NCBI GenBank assembly: GCA_903813345.2
Contig: CAIIXF020000006.1
Span: forward strand, 18,048,348 to 18,108,347
Reading direction: 5' to 3'
Length of the DNA: 60,000 nt
From: Owenia fusiformis
Lineage: Eukaryota > Annelida > Polychaeta > Sabellida > Oweniidae
The position numbers and the translations under genes were made by a program. How positions within the stretch are numbered: position 1 is the stretch's first letter; each line of letters begins with the position of its first letter. The notes below the pieces were generated by a model that saw only the letters and a program-made list of their open reading frames with translations, made no database searches and had not been told where the DNA came from. Shown one piece after another: positions 50,180 to 60,000 of this stretch.

Positions 50180-53100
50180 TTAATAATTGACACCAACCAT
50201 AACAAATTGTGGTGCCCCATACATGGTACAATTATGTGCAGCATTCCCCTTATCTTGTAGTATGACATCATCATCATTCTCATCCATATCAAGGTGGACC
50301 AGACCATATTGTTTATGTTTCTGCCACCATAAACCAGCTGAGGTCATGTGACCATCCAGTTCAGTATTTTGAAGGTAAATGTTGCTTAATCTCACCTGAA
50401 AACAATAAGTATTACTAATTTTGCTATAATTTTTGCCAGCTTTTGCCAAGGTAGGGTCACCTCAAAAAGTTCCAACGAGAGCAGGGGTTCACGTTCACAA
50501 CTTTGGCTCAAAATCACTTGAAAAGTGTCCAGAATGGTGAAAAACTGCATGTTTTTGAAATAATTTTTTTTGGCTAGGGTGGAGGGGCTAAGTTTGTACC
50601 CCGAGAACCCACCCCCTGTGAAGTGAAAATAGCTGACTCTGGAATAGACTATTTGTAACTGTACTGTATATCCCAAGAGTTAAACAATAATATGTGATAC
50701 TGCTTTTCAAAAAATCATGCATATACATAACAAAAATGGATTGTATGTTGTACCAATTTGCACAAATTACAGTACACCGAAATATTGCTTGGAATGCCAT
50801 CATACACACATTACATTATTTATGTTTTCTTGAATACAAATGTGCACAAATTACACTAAAATATTACCTAGAATACCATCATACATATATTACATAATTC
50901 ATTATTGTCTTAAATACCATCATGCACTTAGTACACTAAAGTATTGTCTGCAATACCATTATGCACTTAGTACACTAAAGTATTGTCTGCAATACCATTA
51001 TGCACTTAGTGCACTAAAGTATTGTCTGCAATACCATTATGCATTTAGTACACTAAAGTATTGTCTGCAATACCATTATAATACCATCATGCACTCATAA
51101 ATAAATTATTGTAACAATAAAGTAAATTGTCTGAAATCCGACAATACCATGCACAAATTACAATATAATACTGTACACGAAGTACACAAAAGTGATGTCT
51201 GGAATACCTCATTCTGATCTTTTAGTCTCTCTTTATCTAAAGCTTGTGAGAAATATAATAGAGACTTTGGATTACTAAGTTGATCATGCACAAATCTTAC
51301 CTCATCTACTTTGCCTTGGAAGAAGGCTGTTTTGTTTTCTGTACCCAGATATAGTGTAGTATCATTGTTGATGACATCATCACAGTGTTTCCATAGCCCA
51401 AGCTCATCTATGTTCTGAAAAACATTAAAAAATACTCACTGTAATATTTTGGATGTATAATATTACTTGGACTAGCTAAAAGAGATATAAATGGCAAGCA
51501 TTTTGAGAGTTCATATTAAAAAAGGGCTCACATTCAGAAGTAGCCTTGCCCAAGTCTGTATTTTTTACTTATCCTGATCTTGATCTTAATCTTAATCTAG
51601 ATAAGTAAAAGAGACCGACTTGGGCAAGGCTAATTCAGAAGGTGTTTACACAAAAGAGGTATCCAGTGCATATTTTAAGAACTAAAATGAACAAGGAAAT
51701 AACATGCACACTGTCACCACCTGCCATTTGTTACTTTTTGGGGTTTTAAAATATAGGTAAAATATCTGTATGTGGCTTTAATGTACCTGTACACTAGTTT
51801 ACAGTATGTTCTTAGCAATTACATTATCAAATGTTCATATAATATGAATTAAATTACATCACAAAAGAAATGTTCACCTACCCAGCATACAGGGGATATG
51901 TCATGTTGTACAGCTTCAGGATTAGGTGCAGACAGGGAGGTCCCATTGATATATAGGCTTAGTATATAATCTGTAACCATAACAATAACAACCTCAATGT
52001 GTGGCACATAAATGGCAAACAAAACACAAACATAGAGTGTGTGTAAATAAAAATAATAAACATTGTATTGAAGTGAATTCTGGTTGTAAAAGTACTGCAT
52101 TGCATGTTATATTTACATGTATCTTTGATTAATATACAGTTACAATAATACTATGTATACTATCGCTTGTAGGCTGTAGTAATATCTATCAAGCAATAAA
52201 TCTAAGAAATACTATTTCTGACATTATTTAACTTAAAAACGGAAACCCATTCATCAACATACAGTATAACAGTTTCTGACAGGAAAATTGGTTAAAAAAT
52301 TGAATTTTAGAAATCTTTTACTTTGAGCGTCATATCTCATAGTGACATGGTGCCAATATTCCGCCTGTATGGTAGTGGCGCCCTCTATTATTGTAGTCCC
52401 ATATTGCCCCTTGAGGAGCCCATTCTCTATGTAAACACACAGTACACTATTATCTGTACATATGATTGGCTGCTTGGTAGAGCTATAACTATCGGGCAGC
52501 ATCAACCATGTCTCGAATGTAAAACTGAAATATAATATATGTATGTGTTACGTACATTATCAATGAAACTGTACAAAACAAGATGGAGGAAGAATATCAA
52601 ATCTTGGAGATTAACATTGAAATGAGTTTCTACTTTAAAAATCAGATAGCTATAACATCCAGGTGCCTTGCCAGGATCTTAAAGAAGATAAGGCATGAGG
52701 CAAAAGTCTTAAGTTAGCCTAAAGAAGGTACAGTGATACCTGTATATCAAAACACTTGGCTAATCTGAACACCTTCCAATTAAATTTGTATTAACACCTG
52801 TCTAATCTGAACACCATTGGGACTGGGCTAAAAACAGTCAGATTAGCAGGTGTTCACATTTTAAGGTTTTGCATCCGAAATATTCTGGATTTTGAAGAAA
52901 TAAACTGTAGATGCATTCTCAATGAATATTAATATCTCTATTGACCACATATTTTGTAAATATTATTTCTATGTTGATTTACTTTCCAAGGAAAAAGATC
53001 TGACTGGGGATCTATGGGTAAATCCTCCTTTGTTGCACTCCATTGCTTTCAGCTTACCTGTCAACAATGCCAAGTTCAGCTATGGTACCAAGTTCAACAT

Positions 53101-56100
53101 AGTCATCAACACCATCAAGTAACAGTGCTTCATTGATCCTATCCTCACACCTAGCCACTAGGTAAGACCATACACACTGAGGCTGGTTATATGAGAAAAC
53201 CCCAATACGACCTCCAGGAATTGTTGTATCGTAGATGTTACCACTATCAATTACTGTTGCGTTACCCTCAACCAGGCGAAATCTGAAGGGCATGAGTGCG
53301 ATGTAAAATAGGAGTTTTGAATGATAAGAATATTCCACCAATCCTTAAATTGATAAATGCTTTGTTGGAGAACTCTTCTTACAATTGTTTAGATTGTTGA
53401 TTATACATAATAGGGTTTTAATTGTTAGTTAATTTGTTATTATGTGTGCTTCAAATGTTGTCCATTGTGTCTCTGGTCTTACATAAAGTGTTTTTCATGT
53501 TCCTCCATTGATGTTCATGTAATTAATCTACTGTACATCATATAAGTTCTGTCTAGATATTCATTTGTTTAAAATTGTAACTGTATTCTTACCTTATACG
53601 ACCACTGGTTGGTCTATGATATAAGTGCCATCTATAGGGGGTCCTATGTACCCATCCAGTCATACCAGGGTCATGCCAGATGACCTTAACCTGCCCTGGT
53701 GTGTCAGCACTGTGCCACAAAGCATTACCTAGGGCTTTCCCTGGGCCTGTACTGGATGTAACTACCTGGTAACAAATTATCAATGAAATATAATGTATAG
53801 TGATAATTGATGAGTTCAAATTCATGAATGACCTCGGAATAGTAATTAAGACCATGCTCTAGTCTTGGTTACAAGTATTAAATTTTGGTGCATTTTAAAA
53901 ACATTTACATTATTCGCAATTGTTTACCTTGACTGGCTAAATTATGAACCAGACAAGCTTGGTCGTATAAGTCAACCATAAAATCTAACCTTACATTTAA
54001 AGTATACAATCTAGCCACTGTAGCCAGTCCACCTCTGTAAAGGTCAACAATTGCGTGTACAATTAACCTACCTTGATTTGTAAACCTCTCAACCCGCCTC
54101 TATATGCGGTGAGGTCCTTATTGGTATTATTAGACTGCCACATGACCACATAGAACTTCTGGTTATTCTGGTAACCAAACACGAAGCCTATGTAGTTGTC
54201 TTTATCATCAGATCTCACATAAAATGTACCACTATAGTCCAAGGTCTCATAACTTGCTTTACCTGAATAATATAAATCTCATCATAGAGCTACATGTAGA
54301 GAACAAAACAGTTTGTCAGATTCGAGGGAAGGGTTGGTTGGGAAAATATGCATCCAAAGTACAGAAAGTCAATTTCAATTTGGATGGGTTAACAAATAAT
54401 TATAGCAACTTCACAGAGAAGAAAATTAAGCCATCATCTAATACAGACAATGAACTATTAAACATTTCAACCAATGAAAGAATTTGACTTGAAGAAAGTG
54501 TTTCACAAAAGGTGGATTTTTGTCCCTTGCCCAAACCAAAATATAGCCTGCAATATTGTGTAAAGTGATTTGAGGTACATCAGGAATGGTAATACTGTAT
54601 TGAAGGCTTCATACATGCATTTCTAATAAACATGACTTTCATACTTCTGATAACCATGACAGGCGTCATACTTACTAATTAACATGACAGGTTTCTCTAC
54701 CGCATCCTCCAACTGTCTGATTTCTTTGCCATCATGTATAATCTCCCACCTGGGGTCAATAGAGTTCACAGCAGTGGGGTCAAGGTCGATGTAAGTAGAG
54801 TGAAAAAAGTCAGTAGTGTTTATATATTTGTTATTTCGGCATGCATCATACTGATCCAACACACCATCTCCATCAGTATCACCCGTGCATACATCTCCAA
54901 TGCCATCATCTAGGAAAGATCAAATTATTCACAATCATTCATCATTGGTATAAACAATCATTCATCATTGGTACGTTTTGATAGCCTTTTAATATTATCA
55001 TAGGCCCTAAGTTCTTTAAAAGTCAGAGATAATTTTAAATAAACATACAGCATTTCATTTGTACATATAACAGGTAAGGATTATTATACTCTAAAACAGG
55101 AATGATCATTGGTTTATCTTTGTTATTGTTTGGCCAATCTTTGTTGTTGTTTGGCTAATATTTGTTTTTGTTTGGCTAATATTTGTTGTTGTTTGGCTAA
55201 TCTTGTTGTTGTTTGGCTCATATTTGTTGTTGTTTGGCTCATATTTATTGTTGTTTGGCTAATCTTTGTTGTTGTTTGGCTCATGTTTGTTGTTGTTGGT
55301 TCTACTTATGATGTATAAATGCTTGAGTTACCATTTTTATCTTCTTGGCCACTATTTGGTACATAAAGACAATTGTCCACTTCATTAGATACTCCATCTC
55401 CATCCATATCATCATCGCATGCATCACCTACAAAACAGAGAAACAGTATTGAAACAAGGTTATGACTCATGGTTATAATCTTCAATATCAATTACATTAA
55501 TGAATTCTAGAAGTAACATTATCACAGAGTGGGCCAATATATCGCCTCATGTGATTTATTACAATATTCTACGGACACTTATAGAAATGAAACATTGGTA
55601 AAAACTAAGATTCATGGAATACACAAAATTGATTACTTTACAAAATGAAGATAGTTTTCATCTCACAAAATGTGTACAACGATGTCTCCTTACCTATGCC
55701 ATCATTGTCTGTATCTGCTTGGCTTGGATTGACGGCAAAATAACAGTTATCTGCTGAGTCTGGGACACCATCGCCATCTCTACAGTACATACACATAGTA
55801 GTTAGTCAAATACACATGGCAGTTTAATGCATATGCACACACAGGGAAGAAATACACATACGAGGAAGGTACAGTGACTTCAAACTCTTTAGAATTATTT
55901 TTGTTTCAAGCAAGCAAGGAAAGGTACAGTAACTTTAAACTCTTTAGAATTATCTTTGTCTCAAGCAAGCAACACAAGTTTTACCAGTATCAGTCTTTTT
56001 TACATTTATCATGGTTTATAAAGAAAGTAAAGTATCTTGCTAATCTTGCATGATCTCAATAATGATCTGACTACATGTTTATAATATATCTGAATATGTT

Positions 56101-59100
56101 CATTTTAAGTTCAGTTTAGTAATATATTCACTTACTGGTCAATGTTGGTGGTACCATCACATGCATCTCCGTAGCCATTCTGGTTGGTGTCAGTCTGAAC
56201 ATTGTTGGACACTATAGGACAGTTATCACATGCATCACCAAAGAGATCACCATCTGCATTGGTCTGGTCATTAGCAATATACACACAGTTGTCTGCTCCA
56301 TTAGCTGTGCCTGAATAAATTAAGACAAATAACTAGATTTTGTGTTTTTAGTGAAATCAGATCTTAAAATTGCATATTGGATCTTTAATTATGCAAGTAT
56401 AAATAAATAATAATTCGAAAGGCTAATAGGTAATTTTCATGATTATTTTATGCATGTATAATCTGTCAAAATGAGGGATTAATTGAAAATTAAAGAATGC
56501 TTAAACTGTTCTAAATATTTTGAACTAAAGGTTAAACATTTTATAGTAAAACAGTTCAATGTTTTTGTGACACATATAGGAGGGGTGATCAATAAGTAAT
56601 GGACGCTTTTCTATAAAAAGCATCTGTGTAAAAAAGTGTCCATTACTTATTGATCACCCCTCATACAGTTTGAAGCTCTCACCATCTCCATCTATGTCAG
56701 AATCACAAGGGTTTCCAAGTCCATCTAAATCAGTATCAGTCTGGTCTGTATCATTAACACTAGGGCAGTTATCACATGCATCTCCGATGCCATCACCATC
56801 AGTATCTGCCTGGTTAAGGTTGAACACCAATGGACAATTATCCTACAATGGAGTGGAATACATTAGCAGAATTCATTATTTCCTTTTCAGAGGAAAATCA
56901 TGTTTTACAGTACAATGTAGTTTTGCCATAAAAGTTGTGAAAATTTGGTCAGAATTTGAGAAATTTGGTGATTATTGGTGTCAATGTAGAAGACTAGAAA
57001 CATCTCTATTTTCTTCATTTACAAAACTATCTTTCCACTGTTACACCTCTTCAACCAATAAGTTGACCTGTATTTCCTAATCATATGTGATTCAACCAAG
57101 TAAATAATGTCTCATCACAGGCTGTAGCCAGCTTTTACCAAAGGGGGAACAGTTGAGCAGTTTTACCAAGGACGGAGGAGCTTTTGCCAAGGGGGAGTTT
57201 TTTGACAGTTTTGGCTAAAGAATCATAGGAAATGTGCTCAGAATGGTGAAAAACTGCATGATTTTGAAAGAATTTCTGGCCAGGAATAATACGAGAAAGT
57301 AAAATTAATTTTCATAACACAATATTAAAGGACAACTGAAATAGCTTTTCTCAACTTGCAACTACAAAAATGCGGTTTTCTCCATTGTAAGCCAAACGTA
57401 GAGTTCTTGCGATAGCCATTATAAAATAAATGTTAGATAACTGCTAACGGTCATAAATAACGAAATAAAACTAACTGATCAATCAAATTGGCCCCCACGT
57501 GATAAGTAACGTCATATACAAAATATAGCTTTGGTTTATTGGTGCCTTAGTAATCACAACGTCACGGCAACCATAGGATTGTAGTGTAAACCAAAACAAA
57601 ACATTTTGGCATTATGACGTTATGGGCCACGTGGGGACCAGTGAGAGATCACGTGGGGGCCAATAACGTCACAACCAATTCGAATATTGCTTATTAAGCT
57701 GTTATAACGATCGTTAGAGTGAAATAGTTTTCGCACTACTGATGAGAAAACATGTCCAAATATATTTATCAAAAAATTATATTGATTCCTTTAGGTTAAA
57801 AATATCATTTCATATCTGCTTTAATAATAAATATTTATGAAGTAAAACCATAATAATACTCACTGCCCAGTCTGGTTTACCATCATTGTCGTCATCATCA
57901 TCACAATAGTCTCCAGCACTGTCACTGTCATTGTCCTCCTGGCCACTGTTTGGTAGGTTGGGGCAGTTATCCTGCAAAGTAGACTTCACTAGTACTCCAA
58001 AGACATTATTTTTTAATTGGTAATCAATGAAATAACTTTAAAGATTCAAAAGAATAGATTGTACAATTTGAAAATGATCATGTCTCTGTAGGCCTATATT
58101 TCTCAGGGTAATAAGCATGGAAATGTCACAACTAACTGAGAAAAAGAGGGGATTGCAAATATTATTTATCGACAAAATCTGTAAAACATGTTAATTTATG
58201 TTATTCCTTCTTTGTCTGTAATAGCATATTGAATGTCATACTGTAAATTTACAATTATGATCTGATCAGTTATGCTGTTTTAAAAATGGTGTTTTGAAGT
58301 CATTTGCAATACAAAAAACACCTCATTTTGAAAAAATAAGACTAGTTTAAAGGGTGACGCATATCGTTTAGCAAATCGAACGCTCGTTTCTGGTGTTGCT
58401 CACCGTTTAGTATAAAAGGCCCGATCCCGGAATAATACTCAAGGGTTCACAGGTTCGAGGTCGTTGTGTCAACACTGATAGATCGTCACACATTTATAAA
58501 AGAGTGATTTTTATTTTGACAAATCAATTCCACATTTATGGGTGAAGTTTCAGGATCTTCTATTTGTGTATAATAAGGAAAAATTGGCATCTAAATTTTC
58601 CCATAACGTAATAGCACACAGCTTGGCATATGAAATATCCTACAAATGAAACAAAGCAAGACAAACCGGTTTCTAATACAAGGATTTATATTGGCTGTTG
58701 TACATGTATTCTTTGAACGCAATCACTCTTTGGATAAACTGGATTTTACAGAACTCCCCTTATTTCTTAAAAATGGACTGATCCAGTTGATTCGCCTGGA
58801 GCCGCCATATTGATTTTATACGGGATGCTAATCGGAACCCTTTAAGGAACATCAATTATGATTCTAAAGCAAAATCTTACTCTGTAACACTCAGGATCTT
58901 CACATGGGATGTTTCTGTAAGGTCGGCCATCAAGATCAAAGTCAATGTCGCAGACATAGCCATTGCCGGAATAACCATCTATACACTACAGAAAAGATTG
59001 GGAGGTTTGATATAAATATATGTGAGTAAATGTACATGCCCATGGTAAATGTAAGCACAATTGCCAAACTCACTTTTAAAGCAGTGCTTGTCTATGCCAA

Positions 59101-59971
59101 AATACTGAAATAAGGAGTTTGCATAATTGCCAAAGATGGAAATCTCAAACAATATTAAAGGAAGACAATATGAAAAATCAGGCATGAAAAATCACAAGAA
59201 AATGAGTCATCTGCAGTATGTTGACAGAAAAAAATTATGATCATATAACTACCATAGTCTGATATCAGAATTCATGGTGCTGTTTGTATATAATGTGTTA
59301 CAATATATGGTAAGAAGTGCACAAGATGACAACCAGATGATGTATATGTAGAGTGATCAATCTAAAGAAAAAATCTCAACCAGAAAATGTAATTTAATTC
59401 AACATAATTCTATTTTGATTTTGAATTATATAATATTCACAGTAAAAATGTGAAATATATTAACCATTTTATCCATTGATTTTGGCATAACAATAACATG
59501 AAAATTCTCATCATGCATCATTTGGAGTCATATCACCATGGGCTTTCAACAGACTCTTGAAAGCCCATGCCTATACTTACATCACATCTATAGGCTGCAG
59601 GGCCAAGGTAGGTACAAGTTGCATTACCATCACAGGTGTGCTGTCCAGTTTCACAGAAGTTGTCAGGGTAACATGTGCAATATGGGTTGCCTAGGTAACC
59701 CTTGTGACATGGCCCACATGAGAAGTTACCCTGAATAAGAAGCAATGACATAAATGTATTGAATTGCAATAAGGGCTTAATGTGTCTTTATTTTTTAATT
59801 GGTTCTATGTGTATCATGGTTTGCCAGATTTGAAGTTGTGTAACTTACCACAGCATTGAAGCATGTAGAATGTGGATCACATCTACCATTGTTGATAAGA
59901 CATTCATCAACATCCCAGCATCTTTGGTACTGTATCCCATCTAGTTCATAATTGTGGTACTGGAATACCCT
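50180..59971 (-). CDS. Thrombospondin with C-terminal laminin-G-like domain (3' part)
   Basis: Sixteen minus-strand exons, 59971-59849, 59730-59581, 58985-58881, 57971-57864, 56842-56683, 56310-56136, 55779-55694, 55427-55332, 54909-54676, 54262-54072, 53765-53593, 53282-53058, 52524-52322, 51970-51882, 51414-51301 and 50395-50180, give 815 residues plus stop. The first exon starts at phase 0, so the gene continues beyond the right edge (signal peptide, oligomerisation region, more EGF). Order: EGF-like ([17 protein letters not shown]), EGF-like ([11 protein letters not shown]), calcium-binding type 3 repeats (many DxDxDGxGDxCDNCP), then the TSP C-terminal lectin-like domain ([54 protein letters not shown]). 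Canonical thrombospondins stop soon after this. Here exon 53282-53058 passes from the end of that domain (ARCED) straight into [14 protein letters not shown], and later exons add [26 protein letters not shown] and [13 protein letters not shown], a LamG-like jelly roll. It is a secreted calcium-binding matrix protein. Confidence 0.92.
50760..51090. repeat. 39-base minisatellite in thrombospondin intron
   Basis: About four near-perfect 39-base units (TAGTACACTAAAGTATTGTC, then TGCAATACCATTATGCACT) at 50930-51075, with more diverged units back to 50760. Because 39 is a multiple of three, one frame translates as a repeated 13-residue peptide, which is not evidence of coding. Confidence 0.85.
51541..51632. 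mobile_element. 92-base MITE with 9-base target duplication
   Basis: The ends TAGCCTTGCCCAAGTC and GACTTGGGCAAGGCTA are perfect 16-base inverted repeats, and complementarity continues inward (ACTTATC). ATTCAGAAG occurs directly on both sides (51532-51540 and 51633-51641). A 9-base duplication suits Mutator-like elements. It lies in a thrombospondin intron. Confidence 0.8.
52793..52854. repeat. Hairpin element in thrombospondin intron
   Basis: AACACCTGTCTAATCTGA (52793-52810) faces TCAGATTAGCAGGTGTT (52838-52854). A related single arm with CTAATCTGAACACC is just upstream near 52760. Probably a miniature foldback repeat. Confidence 0.65.
55121..55305. repeat. 21-base tandem repeat in thrombospondin intron
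   Basis: About nine units of TTTGGCTAATATTTGTTGTTG or close variants, some one to three bases shorter or longer. It lies immediately downstream of exon 54909 in the neighbouring intron and ends near the donor of exon 55427-55332. Confidence 0.85.
56579..56663. mobile_element. 85-base MITE, TA target site
   Basis: GAGGGGTGATCAATAAGTAA continues to TGGAC and is matched by its exact reverse complement at the other end; about 30 of 85 bases are terminal repeat. TA flanks both sides (56577-56578, 56664-56665). The TIR form and TA target fit a mariner-derived MITE. It ends about 20 bases before the thrombospondin exon at 56683-56842, inside the intron. Confidence 0.8.
57120..57300. repeat. Dispersed repeat fragment, relative at 50434-50640
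   Basis: AGAATGGTGAAAAACTGCAT followed by G(A/T)TTTTGAAA, with preceding TTTTGCCA segments, recurs at about 50533 and 57239. Both lie in thrombospondin introns in the same orientation. No coding content was recognised. Confidence 0.55.
59537..59569. repeat. CATGGGCTTTCAA hairpin, copy 2, beside a splice donor
   Basis: Thirteen-base perfect arms around a seven-base loop. On the minus strand it begins about 12 bases after the donor of thrombospondin exon 59730-59581, so it would fold in the pre-mRNA close to that splice site. Confidence 0.8.
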
Positions 59972-60000
59972 CTGCAACACAAGATAAATGTAGAGTGAAA

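Noticed and set aside
50930-51075. Regular direct repeats considered as a CRISPR array
   Set aside because: Units are head-to-tail without spacers, in an animal intron; an ordinary minisatellite.
50840-51100. Open frame encoding repeated 13-residue peptides
   Set aside because: It is the translation of the 39-base minisatellite; period divisible by three explains the open frame.
55109-55318. Open frame with repeated hydrophobic heptapeptides
   Set aside because: It is the translation of the 21-base tandem repeat in an intron.
56670-57080. 136-codon plus-strand open frame rich in Ser/Pro
   Set aside because: Its first part is the antisense of a thrombospondin type 3 repeat exon; the remainder is intron.
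58440-58470. GGTTCGAGG segment resembling a tRNA T-loop
   Set aside because: No matching acceptor, D or anticodon arms could be found around it.

Overview
The window is animal nuclear DNA: A+T-rich, intron-rich, with GT-AG introns from tens of bases to several kilobases and many small inverted-repeat elements. The gene set (photoreceptor-type nuclear receptor NR2E3, thrombospondin, alkaline phosphatase with a von Willebrand C module, M13 peptidase homologue) points to a marine invertebrate. I favour an invertebrate deuterostome such as a hemichordate, but the sequence does not prove the phylum. All exon joins below were made by eye from splice sites and checked for reading-frame continuity; each gene model sums to a whole number of codons.

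Layout, left to right. 1-5560: no gene seen, old repeats only. 5561-6736 (-): intronless rhodopsin-type GPCR. 6737-11367: intergenic, with a mariner transposase relic, a LINE relic and a 1.33-kb inverted-repeat element. 11368-21240 (+): secreted alkaline phosphatase with an N-terminal VWC module; a duplicated second VWC exon carries an in-frame stop, and two large terminal-inverted-repeat elements lie side by side in one intron. 21241-23830: intergenic. 23831-35604 (-): complete NR2E3 (PNR/fax-1/Hr51) orthologue in seven exons. 35605-37918: intergenic with repeats. 37919-48059 (+): M13 (neprilysin/ECE) family protein with two tandem first exons and all zinc-binding residues lost. 48060-50179: intergenic between convergent genes. 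50180 to beyond the right edge (-): 3' part of a thrombospondin whose C-terminal domain runs directly into an extra laminin-G-like domain.

The genes do not form one obvious pathway. Three of them encode extracellular or cell-surface proteins with altered architecture: VWC-phosphatase, a peptidase-dead M13 ectoenzyme, and thrombospondin-LamG. These, and the stop-bearing duplicated VWC exon, are the most interesting content. The introns hold a varied set of non-autonomous foldback elements, several with clear target-site duplications.
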